Assembly (NCBI RefSeq): GCF_000422365.1
Contig: NZ_AULQ01000009.1
Coordinates: forward strand, 91,342 to 155,341
Direction of reading: 5' to 3'
DNA from: Mesoflavibacter zeaxanthinifaciens DSM 18436
GTDB lineage: Bacteria; Bacteroidota; Bacteroidia; Flavobacteriales; Flavobacteriaceae
Length of the DNA stretch: 64,000 nt
A program made the position numbers and the translations under genes. Of this stretch, positions 1-7,383 are shown one piece after another. How positions within the stretch are numbered: the stretch's first letter is position 1; every line of letters begins with the position of its first letter. The notes beneath the pieces are model-generated. The model was not told where the DNA came from and ran no database searches. It saw only the letters and a list, made by a program, of their open reading frames with translations.

Positions 1-782
1 GAACCTGAATTATAAAGGACCTGCAGCAGAGAGAATCTATTTAAAATAGGTTTTACATCATAGTTTTCTAGTCTGTTTTCTGCTTCTCTAAATATTTTGT
101 ATGTTACATATTGTTTTCTTAAAACGTCTGATCTGTCGGCTACAACTTGCTGTACGTTTTTAATAGCTTCATTTGTCTGAGAACCTTCTTCAACTTTTTC
201 CTGAATCATTTCAGCTACATAAGCAGCCTTAGCAAATGCTTCCCATTTTAATAATCCAGCTATATGTCTTACACCTAAATACGGAGAAACATCTTTCTTG
301 TTTTTGTAAAGAATACTAGGTATGACAGATATATCTTTTCTTATATCAGGATCATCAAGTTTTGGATAAAGTTTGTTTATTCCTAAGTCTTCTCTTAAGT
401 TGTTATTTAAGAGTAGTTTAATAGTTGACACTCTTCTGTTTCCTTCAACAACAGTAAATGAAATTTCCTTTTTATCAATAAGATCTTGAAGCTGTTTTTC
501 TAACTCTTCATTACTATAGTTATCATAAGAAAAATTATGTGGTAAATCTTTAGGAACTACTATTATAGGCTCCTCATCAAAATAACCATTTTCTATAAGG
601 GAAAGAGCTATAACTTCAGTATCAAAGTGTTGATACATGACTGATATTAAGTCTAATTCTGTAAAATCTTCATCTTGAACATACTGAACTAATCTTGGAT
701 TACTTTCATCTAAATGTATAAGATCTATGGGTATTTCTAATTGAGGTTTTTTTCCTCCTTTACCTGCGAATGTTTTTGTCAT
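1..782 (-). CDS. ParB/Srx-like N-terminal domain protein (cut by left edge)
   Basis: The ORF is open through the left edge; 260 codons are visible from the ATG at 782. It has a ParB-type fold signature: the N-terminal stretch IDLIHLDESNPR (residues 19-30), the phosphate-binding style motif VVEGNRR (111-117), then VRHIAGLLKWEAFAKA (171-186), which resembles the R-h-x-G-x-x-x-W-x-x-x-x-K-A segment of ParB-family proteins, followed by helical sequence to the edge. Such domains bind DNA or act as NTPases or nucleases. The N-terminus lacks the usual chromosomal ParB partner (ParA) upstream, so this is probably an accessory ParB-like protein rather than the segregation ParB. It lies on the 3-prime side of ssrA, a common island insertion position. 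The C-terminal part and function are not visible. Confidence 0.7.
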   Translation of the reverse strand, partial: MTKTFAGKGGKKPQLEIPIDLIHLDESNPRLVQYVQDEDFTELDLISVMYQHFDTEVIALSLIENGYFDEEPIIVVPKDLPHNFSYDNYSNEELEKQLQDLIDKKEISFTVVEGNRRVSTIKLLLNNNLREDLGINKLYPKLDDPDIRKDISVIPSILYKNKKDVSPYLGVRHIAGLLKWEAFAKAAYVAEMIQEKVEEGSQTNEAIKNVQQVVADRSDVLRKQYVTYKIFREAENRLENYDVKPILNRFSLLQVLYNSG

Positions 783-810
783 TTAAAGCCTTTTAATTGG
801 ACAACTACAA

Positions 811-818
811 CAAATATA
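811..818 (-). promoter_or_regulatory. -7 promoter box of the ParB-like gene
   Basis: The minus strand reads TATATTTG, an exact match to the Bacteroidota TAnnTTTG box, about 28 nt before the ATG at 782. No clear TTG -33 element is present. A 16-nt palindrome (840-855) lies where a -33 element would be. Confidence 0.5.
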
Positions 819-839
819 TTATAATTGGCCATAATTTTA

Positions 840-855
840 ATACAGAATACTGTAT
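840..855. promoter_or_regulatory. Palindrome ATACAG-AATA-CTGTAT, possible operator
   Basis: Perfect 6-bp arms around a 4-nt spacer. It is centred about 33 nt upstream of the -7 box of the ParB-like gene and so overlaps the expected -33 region. The position suits a repressor site, but it could be chance in AT-rich DNA. Confidence 0.3.
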
Positions 856-979
856 AAGTTAGTAAAATTAGAGTGAATGCAAAGTGTTCTTAGTAAACTT
901 ATTTTTCATAATTTTTTGACTAATAAGTTTTAATATCTAATTTTACTGTACATAAATCATACATAATCATAAAAAATAA

Positions 980-1014
980 AACCTTAATCAGTTTATTTTC
1001 AATTGATTAAGGTT
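980..1014 (-). terminator. Intrinsic terminator of ssrA
   Basis: Inverted repeat AACCTTAATC (980-989) / GATTAAGGTT (1005-1014), flanked by A/T runs. It lies immediately after the tmRNA 3-prime end on the minus strand. Confidence 0.8.
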
Positions 1015-1022
1015 TTTTTCTG

Positions 1023-1417
1023 TGGAGTCGGAGAGAATCGAACTCTCGTCCAAACAAGTAACCAAATAGCTTTCTACACGTTTAGTCTTTTCTTGTGTTT
1101 TCATCAGCAACCTGGTTAAAGACAACCTAGTTACTGCCTATCTTCTTAAAGTTTCGATTTAGCATCAAAGCGCTACCAAATCTATATTGACATTTACGAT
1201 GCCTCAAAAAGGAACGCCGCCAATCAAGGCTTTCCAGAGACATTTAGCTTGCTTACCTTGTAAGCCTAGGCGTAATCTTACTATAATTCAGATTAGGCAG
1301 CTAAAGCGTAGTTATTCTCGCCGTTTAAAAAGTTGACCTAGCGTTTTACGTGTCTCATAGTCGTTACACGACGTGCTTACCATTTAATTAATCTCGCTGT
1401 CAAAACCAGTCGACCCC
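1023..1417 (-). ncRNA. ssrA: tmRNA (ssrA), proteolysis tag GENNYALAA
   Basis: Transfer-messenger RNA for rescue of stalled ribosomes. On the minus strand the 5-prime end GGGGUCG (from 1417) pairs over 7 bp, with one G-U, with CGACUCC at the 3-prime end (1024-1030). The 3-prime end also shows a T-arm typical of tRNA-like domains (GAGAGUUCGAUUCUCUC). CCA is not encoded. The tag reading frame is at 1293-1322: GGC GAG AAT AAC TAC GCT TTA GCT GCC TAA, giving GENNYALAA, the form known from Bacteroidota. A terminator follows at 980-1014. A dispersed repeat begins at 1426, only 8 nt beyond the mature 5-prime end, so the promoter or the precursor leader must include the repeat. No TAnnTTTG box was found immediately upstream. 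Confidence 0.95.
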
Positions 1418-1425
1418 AATTTTAT

Positions 1426-1523
1426 GGCGTTACCCACTTTTGCTTTTAATGGCAAAAGTGCGTCAGGCTTTCGGTAGTCGCAATCAAAGATGTGCTCCAA
1501 CAATACCTCAATCCTTAACGCGG
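1426..1523 (+). repeat. Dispersed flavobacterial repeat, copy 1
   Basis: Begins GGCGTTACCC, carries a perfect 9-bp hairpin (CACTTTTGC 1435-1443 / GCAAAAGTG 1452-1460), then a core with GGCTTTCGG and GTCGCAATC, and ends TAACGCGG. It shares a run of about 29 nt (AGTCGCAATCAAAGATGTGC and onward through CAACAAT) with copy 2 at 7186-7312, which lies in the opposite orientation. The ends match copy 3 at 34268. It sits just upstream of tmRNA. Confidence 0.85.
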
Positions 1524-1572
1524 TCCTAAACCAAAAGTTAGTTTTAAAAACCTTTTAAAGTAAAGGACTGCG
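1519..1572. repeat. Imperfect inverted repeat next to repeat copy 1
   Basis: CGCGGTCCT (1519-1527) and AGGACTGCG (1564-1572) are complementary except for one position, separated by 36 nt. It overlaps the right end of repeat copy 1 and could form a long stem. Function unknown. Confidence 0.35.
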
Positions 1573-1669
1573 AATTTACTAAAAATAATGTATCAAAAAA
1601 TATACCAACACACATTTATAAAAAACTTAAGAAAAAATGACATAAAAATAATTACATTAAAATAAAAAA

Positions 1670-1882
1670 ATGATACGACAAGGAAGTAAGGTAAAATGGA
1701 AATGGGGAAGCGGGACAGCAATAGGAAAAGTGCAAGAAACTTACACAAAACAAATAACAAAAACCATTAAAGGAACAGATGTAACAAGAGATGGAACTAC
1801 AAATAATAAAGCACTATACATTAAACAAGATGAAGGAGATTATGTCTTAAAACTAGAAAATGAAGTTGAAAAAGTAGAATAA
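1670..1882 (+). CDS. Small Tudor-fold protein (HVA1/DUF2945 family)
   Basis: This 70-residue protein has the DUF2945 (hypervirulence-associated Tudor domain) pattern: an N-terminal GSKVKWKWGSGTAIGKV segment (residues 5-21), a middle segment with repeated Thr and Lys ending in VTRDGTTNNKALYIKQ, and an acidic end. The family is predicted to be a small beta-barrel. Its ligand is not established, and the name comes from a fungal homologue. It starts at ATG with an A-rich leader and no Shine-Dalgarno sequence. A dehydrogenase follows 58 bp downstream on the same strand. Confidence 0.75.
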   Translation: MIRQGSKVKWKWGSGTAIGKVQETYTKQITKTIKGTDVTRDGTTNNKALYIKQDEGDYVLKLENEVEKVE

Positions 1883-1940
1883 AATTTCATTTGCTAAAGC
1901 TTAATAATAAAGGTATTTTAGCAGGATTAAAATGTAATAC

Positions 1941-3146
1941 ATGAAATTCGCAATAATAAAAGAACGTAAAAATCCACCAGATAGACGCGTTGTATTTTCA
2001 CCAAAAGATTTAAAAACACTAAAAGATAATTTTCCAGAAGCAAACGTAGTAGTAGAAGCTTCAGATATTAGGGTTTTTCCAGATAAAGACTATTCAGATT
2101 TAGGATTTACAGTAACTCAAGATGTCTCAGAAGCAGACGTCATGTTAGGTGTAAAAGAAGTGCCAATAGACGCTTTAATTCCTAATAAAAAATATTTTTT
2201 CTTCAGTCATACTATAAAAAAGCAACCTTATAATCGTAAGCTGCTAAAAGCCATCTTAGAAAAAAATATCGAGCTATACGATCACGAAACCATCGTTAAA
2301 GAAAGCGGAGCACGATTAATAGGTTTTGGTCGCTACGCAGGATTAGTTGGTGCTTACAATGGGTTTAGGGCTTTAGGATTACGTGATGGTTTGTTTGAAC
2401 TACCAAAAGTAGAACACTTAAAAGATTTAGATGAGGTAAAAGCAGAGCTTGATAAAATAAAATTACCAAACATAAAGATTGTGCTTTCCGGAACAGGTAA
2501 AGTAGCAAAAGGCGCTAAAGAAATTTTGGACCATTTAAAAATTAAAGAAGTAAGTGATGCGTTATACTTAACGTCAGATTTTACAGAGCCTGTTTATTGT
2601 ATGATAGATGTTATGGAATATAACAAACGCAAAGATGGTAAAGTAGGAAGTAGACCAGAGTTTTATAAAGATCCAAGCGATTACGAAAGCAATTTTATGC
2701 CTTACGCTAAGGTAACCGATTTTTTTATCGCTGGTCATTTTTATGGTGATGGCGCACCTTATATATTTACAAGAGAAGATGCAAAACATCCAGATTTTAA
2801 AATTAATTTAGTAGCAGATGTGTCTTGTGATATTGACGGACCAGTTGCTAGTACAATAAGACCTTCAACAATTGCAGATCCATTTTATGGTTACGATCCT
2901 AAGACAGAAAATGAAGTACCATACAATGCAAAAGGAGCAATTACCGTTATGGCTGTAGATAATTTACCTTGTGAATTACCAAAAGACGCAAGTGAAGGTT
3001 TTGGTGAGATGTTTTTAAAATCGGTGATACCTGCATTTTTTAATGGTGATAAAAATGGTGTTTTAAAACGAGCAAAAATGACAGAAAACGGAAAGTTAAC
3101 CAAACGTTATGCGTATCTACAAGATTATGTAGAAGGAAAAGAATAA
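1941..3146 (+). CDS. NAD(P)-dependent oxidoreductase, alanine dehydrogenase/saccharopine dehydrogenase-like
   Basis: A 401-residue protein of the AlaDH/PNT-N fold. The N-terminus MKFAIIKERKNPPDRRVVFS resembles the substrate domain of lysine-forming saccharopine dehydrogenase and alanine dehydrogenase. The glycine motif of the Rossmann domain is LSGTGKVAKGAKEIL (about residues 182-196). The segment ADVSCDIDGPVASTIRPSTI (about 293-312) is close to the lysine-ketoglutarate reductase/saccharopine dehydrogenase group. The likely reaction is NAD-dependent oxidative deamination at an amino acid or saccharopine-type substrate, but the exact substrate cannot be read from sequence. Length is near the family norm. 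No obvious operon partner. Confidence 0.75.
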   Translation: MKFAIIKERKNPPDRRVVFSPKDLKTLKDNFPEANVVVEASDIRVFPDKDYSDLGFTVTQDVSEADVMLGVKEVPIDALIPNKKYFFFSHTIKKQPYNRKLLKAILEKNIELYDHETIVKESGARLIGFGRYAGLVGAYNGFRALGLRDGLFELPKVEHLKDLDEVKAELDKIKLPNIKIVLSGTGKVAKGAKEILDHLKIKEVSDALYLTSDFTEPVYCMIDVMEYNKRKDGKVGSRPEFYKDPSDYESNFMPYAKVTDFFIAGHFYGDGAPYIFTREDAKHPDFKINLVADVSCDIDGPVASTIRPSTIADPFYGYDPKTENEVPYNAKGAITVMAVDNLPCELPKDASEGFGEMFLKSVIPAFFNGDKNGVLKRAKMTENGKLTKRYAYLQDYVEGKE

Positions 3147-3207
3147 GGTTAATTCTCTTTTGTAATTATTTTAATTTACCTTTAGTTTAGTATTCAATGT
3201 TTTAAGT

Positions 3208-5268
3208 ATGAAGTTTTCAAAACTAATTTACACCTTAGTATTTCTTTTTTTAGTAGTTTCTTGTGAAAAGGATAATAATATACCTATCAACCAACAACAA
3301 GAAGATGGGTTATCTGATAATCCATTCTTTTCTAATTTTGGATCACAAATTTCAGCAGACTTTATAGGTCGAGTTGTAGATGAAAATAATGAGCCAATTA
3401 TAGGTGCAAACATTACTTTAGGTAGCGGATTTGCAATAACAGACGTTAATGGTGTTTTTGCAGTTAACGATGTTTCTGTCTACGAAAGCTTTGCGTACAT
3501 AAGAGCATCAAAACAAGGTTACATTTCTGGATCTAGAGCATTAGTGCCAACACAAGGTGTTAATCAAGTTAAAATAATGTTGTTAGATGCTACACCAAAT
3601 GCAACAATAGTTTCTGGTCAAGCTATAACAATTGATTTGCCAAACGGAACCAAAGTTGATTTTGATGGTAATTTTGAAACTTCAACAGGATTTGCATATC
3701 AAGGTAATGTAGATGTCGTGTTAAGACATTTAAATCCAGATGAAGAAGATATGAATCTACAAATGCCAGGTATGTTAATAGCTCAAGATGCGGCTGGAGA
3801 TTTAAGAGCTTTAGAAACTTATGGTATGATTGCTGTAGAACTAATTGGAGAAAATGGTGAAGATTTAAATATTGCATCTGGTAGTACAGCAACTATAACT
3901 GTTCCCATGCCAACTAATGCTACAAATCCGCCAACAACAATACCATTATGGTATTTTGATGAGCAAAATGGATATTGGGTAGAAGAAGGTGAAGCTATCT
4001 TAATTGGTAGTGAATATGTAGGTGAAGTATCACATTTTAGTTTCTGGAATTGTGATGCGCCTTTTGATGTTGTTCAAACTTGTATAATATTACAAGATAA
4101 TAACGGTAATCCATTGTCTAGCTTATATACACAACTAACGCTACAAACAACTACATGGAATTCAACTACAGGAGGATATACAAATAGTAACGGGGAAGTT
4201 TGTGGTTTAGTAGCTGCAAACGAAGCATTAACTTTAACCGTTCCTAATTATGGCTGTGATATGTTTACAACAACAGTAGGACCATTTTCTGCAGATGATA
4301 CAGTTACTGTTACAGTAACAAATTCAACAGAACAAATTACAACACTAACAGGAATGTTTAATGATTGTGATGGAAATCCAATTACCAACGGGTATATGCA
4401 ATTAGTTAATGGTAACAATGCGCAAATTATACCTGTTACTGATGGAACCGTAAACGAAAGTATTAGTTATTGTGCTTCAGATAGCTCATATATAATAAAT
4501 GTAGTAGATGTGGCTGGAGGACAAGAAACTGATGTTTTAACTGGAAATTTCACAACAAATACAGATTTAGGAACAACATCAACCTGTATCACTTTAGGAG
4601 ATTTTGACAATGATGGTGTTTATGATATAGATGAAGATATTAATGGAAACGGAAATTTATTAGATGATGATACTGACCAAGATGGTATACCAGATTATCA
4701 AGACCAAGATGATGATGGTGATGGAATAAATACTGCAGATGAAGTTTATGGAAGTAATACAAACCCAGTGGAACAAGATAGCGACGGAGACAATGTTCCT
4801 GATTATTTAGATCCTCAAGATGTAGCTGTTTATAGCGCAGAATGGTTCTCAGAAGATTGCGATGGATTGACTTATGATTTAGAACAGTTTAATGACAATT
4901 ACATAAACTCAAACATAACTTTTCATGAAACTCAAGCAGATGCAGATGCTAACGTTAATCCTATTGCAACTCCATTTTCAAATTCTAGCGGACTAACAGT
5001 TTTATATGTAAGAGTTGAAAATACAGTATCAAATCAAGTATCAACAAACGGAATGTTTTATTTATTAGGTCCTCCAACATTTATAGATTCTGATAATGAT
5101 GGCTTATTTGATTGTGAAGAACTAACCGGTATCGATAACGGTCAATCTACAGCTAATCCTAACGGAAACATCACAGATCCGGATAATCCAGATACCGATG
5201 GAGATGGTGTTAATGATGGTGATGAAGCAACAAATGGAACCGATCCAAACGATGCTACAGATTTTTAA
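3208..5268 (+). CDS. Lipoprotein with carboxypeptidase-regulatory-like domain and TSP3 repeats
   Basis: A 686-residue secreted lipoprotein. The N-terminus is a signal peptide with a lipobox ending at Cys19 (VVSC). Residues about 50-125 form a carboxypeptidase-regulatory-like beta domain (GRVVDENNEPIIGANITLGS). The middle holds more beta-rich domains with several Cys residues. From about residue 470 there are acidic calcium-binding thrombospondin type 3 repeats (DDDTDQDGIPDYQDQDDDGD and similar), and the C-terminus is again TSP3-like (DTDGDGVNDGDEATNG), with no C-terminal type IX sorting domain. It probably sits on the outer membrane surface. The ligand is unknown. Confidence 0.75.
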   Translation: MKFSKLIYTLVFLFLVVSCEKDNNIPINQQQEDGLSDNPFFSNFGSQISADFIGRVVDENNEPIIGANITLGSGFAITDVNGVFAVNDVSVYESFAYIRASKQGYISGSRALVPTQGVNQVKIMLLDATPNATIVSGQAITIDLPNGTKVDFDGNFETSTGFAYQGNVDVVLRHLNPDEEDMNLQMPGMLIAQDAAGDLRALETYGMIAVELIGENGEDLNIASGSTATITVPMPTNATNPPTTIPLWYFDEQNGYWVEEGEAILIGSEYVGEVSHFSFWNCDAPFDVVQTCIILQDNNGNPLSSLYTQLTLQTTTWNSTTGGYTNSNGEVCGLVAANEALTLTVPNYGCDMFTTTVGPFSADDTVTVTVTNSTEQITTLTGMFNDCDGNPITNGYMQLVNGNNAQIIPVTDGTVNESISYCASDSSYIINVVDVAGGQETDVLTGNFTTNTDLGTTSTCITLGDFDNDGVYDIDEDINGNGNLLDDDTDQDGIPDYQDQDDDGDGINTADEVYGSNTNPVEQDSDGDNVPDYLDPQDVAVYSAEWFSEDCDGLTYDLEQFNDNYINSNITFHETQADADANVNPIATPFSNSSGLTVLYVRVENTVSNQVSTNGMFYLLGPPTFIDSDNDGLFDCEELTGIDNGQSTANPNGNITDPDNPDTDGDGVNDGDEATNGTDPNDATDF

Positions 5269-5339
5269 ATTTGAAAATAAAAATTAGTGTCTAATTTACT
5301 TTTTTATTAAATTTAAATCTAACTAAAAAACAAAAAATT

Positions 5340-5699
5340 ATGCTTGGGTTATTATTAATTATAGCAAATATTACTGGAGGAATTTTGCTTGGTCTGTCAA
5401 CATTAGATAAATGGGATGGAGAAAGTAACTTTTTTAACAAAATCGCAGGTGTTTTAGCGCCTTTTCAAACTATAATTGGTGGCGCATTAGTCGTAATACC
5501 ATTGTTAAGACTATTTGGAGGTCATTTTAGTTTATATGGTATTATGAGTATTCTTGGTGGTGTTTTGCTACTTACACACGTATTTGGTAAAGCGCCTGCG
5601 TTTGAAAATTCATTAAGAAAATTATCAGACAAGTTAATGCCTTTTAAAGCGATTATCGGAATTGTTTTATTAGTGATTGGTATTTTAGCCATATTCTAA
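5340..5699 (+). CDS. Small four-helix membrane protein with internal duplication
   Basis: A hydrophobic protein of 119 residues with four likely membrane helices. The two halves repeat each other: FNKIAGVLAPFQTIIGGALV (about residues 33-52) aligns with LRKLSDKLMPFKAIIGIVLL (about 92-111), and each is preceded by a glycine-rich helix (ITGGILLG and ILGGVLLL). I do not recognise a characterised family. It ends one base before the next ORF, whose first codons contain a terminator-like hairpin. Confidence 0.65.
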   Translation: MLGLLLIIANITGGILLGLSTLDKWDGESNFFNKIAGVLAPFQTIIGGALVVIPLLRLFGGHFSLYGIMSILGGVLLLTHVFGKAPAFENSLRKLSDKLMPFKAIIGIVLLVIGILAIF

Positions 5700-5700
5700 A

Positions 5701-6048
5701 ATGAATCCTGCAGAACAATATATATTAAATCAGCCCGAACCTTTTCGGGCTATTTTATTGCATTTACAAATTTTAGTAGAACACACTTTACCAGAAATAG
5801 AATTAAAATACAAGTATAAAATCCCATTTTACTACTTAAAAGGAAAGCCTTTTTGTTACTTCAATGCTAGTCATAAAAAGCAATTTGTAGATGTTGGTTT
5901 TGTAAAAGGACCAGAAATAAAAGTACATCAAGAATATCAAATTACCGAAAATCGTAAAAAAATGATGTCACTTAGATATACGTCTTTAGATGCTATAAAT
6001 GATAACATTTTTATAGATGTGTTGAAAGCAGCTAGTGAATTGTATTGA
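5701..6048 (+). CDS. DUF1801 family protein
   Basis: A 115-residue protein of the DUF1801 (YdhG-like) fold. Visible signs are the N-terminal QPEPFRAILLHLQILVEHTLPEI helix, the strand pattern KYKIPFYYLKGKPFCYFNASHKKQFVDVGF in the middle, and a C-terminal helix. The family has a small alpha/beta fold with no established reaction. The start codon lies one base after the preceding stop codon. A GC-rich hairpin at 5732-5751 overlaps codons 11-17. Confidence 0.75.
   Translation: MNPAEQYILNQPEPFRAILLHLQILVEHTLPEIELKYKYKIPFYYLKGKPFCYFNASHKKQFVDVGFVKGPEIKVHQEYQITENRKKMMSLRYTSLDAINDNIFIDVLKAASELY
5732..5756 (+). terminator. Terminator-like hairpin inside the start of the DUF1801 gene
   Basis: AGCCCGAA (5732-5739) / TTCGGGCT (5744-5751) with a CCTT loop, followed by ATTTTATTG. 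The stem is 8 bp and GC-rich but the T run is interrupted. It lies 33 nt after the stop of the upstream membrane-protein gene. Confidence 0.45.
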
Positions 6049-6090
6049 AAAACAAATAGCTCTATCATCAAAGGTAATATTCATTATCAT

Positions 6091-6210
6091 CACTTCGAGT
6101 GATTTTACGAAGAGTAGCTAAGTAAAATTGTATCGAGAAGTATAAACTTAAAGTTCTCGATACATTTTTTATTCCATTTAAAATTGCATAAAAAACACTC
6201 GAACTGACGT
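6091..6210. repeat. Nested palindromic intergenic repeat
   Basis: An outer inverted repeat TTCGAGTG (6094-6101) / CACTCGAA (6196-6203) encloses a perfect 11-bp inverted repeat TGTATCGAGAA (6129-6139) / TTCTCGATACA (6154-6164). From memory, sequences of this kind (CACTTCGAGTGATTTTACGA onward) recur between genes in related genomes. It occupies most of the gap between the DUF1801 gene and kdsA. It may serve as a shared terminator or a non-autonomous mobile repeat. Confidence 0.65.
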
Positions 6211-6273
6211 AGTTTTATAAACAACTATATTAGAAATATAATTAGTGATAATTCGTGTAATTGGTGTCACTAA

Positions 6274-7092
6274 TTAAAAACTCTGCACCAACTTTCTAAT
6301 CGCTACCAAATTAGTTAGTAAACCTTCTAAATTATCTAAGTGTAGCATGTTTGCTCCATCGCTTTTTGCGTTAGCTGGATCAAAATGTGTTTCGATAAAT
6401 AAACCATCTACATTATTTACAACGCCAGCACGCGCAATAGTTTCGATCATATCTGGTCGTCCGCCTGTAACACCAGCGCTTTGGTTAGGTTGTTGTAAAG
6501 AATGTGTAACGTCTAAAACTACAGGCGCATAGTGTTTCATTGTAGGAATACCTCTAAAATCTACAATCATATCTTGGTAACCAAACATAGTACCACGATC
6601 GGTAATCCAAGCTTTGTCACTTCCTGCATCCTTTACTTTTTGTACAGCGTGTTTCATCGCTTCAGGACTCATAAATTGTCCTTTTTTAAGGTTGACTACT
6701 TTTCCTGTTTTTGCAGCAGCAACAACCAAATCGGTTTGACGTACTAAAAACGCTGGGATTTGTAATACATCTACGTATTGTGCTGCTTTTGCAGCATCGC
6801 TAACTTCATGTATATCTGTAATGGTAGGGACATCAAATTTTTCAGACACTTTAGCAAGAATTTCTAATGCGTTTTCATCGCCAATACCTGTAAAACTATC
6901 AATACGACTACGATTTGCTTTTTTAAAACTACCTTTAAATACGTAAGGTATATTTAGCTTATCGGTAATGCTAACTACTTTTTCGGCAATACGGTAAGCC
7001 ATGTCTTCGCCTTCAATAGCGCATGGACCACAAAGTAAAAAGAAGTTATTATTATCTGTATGTTTGATTTTAGGTATATCTTGAAGTGTCAT
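6274..7092 (-). CDS. kdsA: 3-deoxy-8-phosphooctulonate synthase
   Basis: KDO-8-phosphate synthase condenses arabinose-5-phosphate with phosphoenolpyruvate, the committed step to the LPS core sugar KDO, in the cytoplasm. The 272-residue protein has the family hallmarks LLCGPCAIEGEDMAYRIAEK near the N-terminus, FKGSFKKANRSRIDSFTG (PEP and substrate binding), PTITDIHE, and RGTMFGYQDMIVDFRGIP. A longer reading frame back to 7185 exists, but I chose MTLQDIPK at 7092 because the extension is not family-like and a promoter -7 box (TATCTTTG, 7113-7120) lies between the two starts. It is a single gene, with repeats on both sides. Confidence 0.93.
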   Translation of the reverse strand: MTLQDIPKIKHTDNNNFFLLCGPCAIEGEDMAYRIAEKVVSITDKLNIPYVFKGSFKKANRSRIDSFTGIGDENALEILAKVSEKFDVPTITDIHEVSDAAKAAQYVDVLQIPAFLVRQTDLVVAAAKTGKVVNLKKGQFMSPEAMKHAVQKVKDAGSDKAWITDRGTMFGYQDMIVDFRGIPTMKHYAPVVLDVTHSLQQPNQSAGVTGGRPDMIETIARAGVVNNVDGLFIETHFDPANAKSDGANMLHLDNLEGLLTNLVAIRKLVQSF

Positions 7093-7112
7093 TATTATAG
7101 TTTTAGATGTCA

Positions 7113-7120
7113 CAAAGATA
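7113..7120 (-). promoter_or_regulatory. -7 promoter box of kdsA
   Basis: The minus strand reads TATCTTTG, an exact TAnnTTTG match, 20 nt before the ATG at 7092. It argues against the upstream start at 7185. Confidence 0.6.
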
Positions 7121-7185
7121 CTATTAATGACTGAAATAAATAGGCTTTTATTTTTAGTTGAAATAAATAATCTTGGCAAACACAT

Positions 7186-7312
7186 GCATTAGCGATTGAA
7201 GAATTGTTGGAGCACATCTTTGATTGCGACTTCTGAAAGCGCGACCCTTTGTAACTTGTTAATAATCTTTGTTTTAGTCTAAAAATTGGCGTTGTTACAA
7301 AGGGTAATGCCC
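7186..7312 (-). repeat. Dispersed flavobacterial repeat, copy 2
   Basis: Read on the minus strand it starts GGGCATTACCC, contains a perfect 11-bp hairpin (GTTACAAAGGG 7294-7304 / CCCTTTGTAAC 7245-7255), then GGGTCGCGCTTTC, then the core shared with copy 1 (GTCGCAATCAAAGATGTGCT and onward), and ends CTAATGC. The hairpin differs in sequence from those of copies 1 and 3. Confidence 0.85.
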
Positions 7313-7329
7313 AATTAAAAAATAAAGTG

Positions 7330-7359
7330 TTGAATATATATAATTTATACCTACCTTTG
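7330..7359 (+). promoter_or_regulatory. Promoter of typA
   Basis: TTG at 7330-7332, a 19-nt spacer, then TACCTTTG at 7352-7359: a textbook Bacteroidota sigma-ABfr promoter. The start codon is 24 nt further on. Confidence 0.75.
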
Positions 7360-7383
7360 CACGCTTAAAATAAGGCACTATTT

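Noticed and set aside
840..855. ATACAG palindrome as a LexA box
   Set aside because: The half-sites are TACAG and CTGTA, reversed relative to the CTG-N10-CAG LexA box.
2574..2789. Antisense ORFs such as this one and others in the window
   Set aside because: Shadows of real genes on the other strand without independent support.
7093..7185. Longer kdsA start at 7185
   Set aside because: A -7 promoter box lies between 7185 and the family-like start at 7092, and the extra residues are not family-like.
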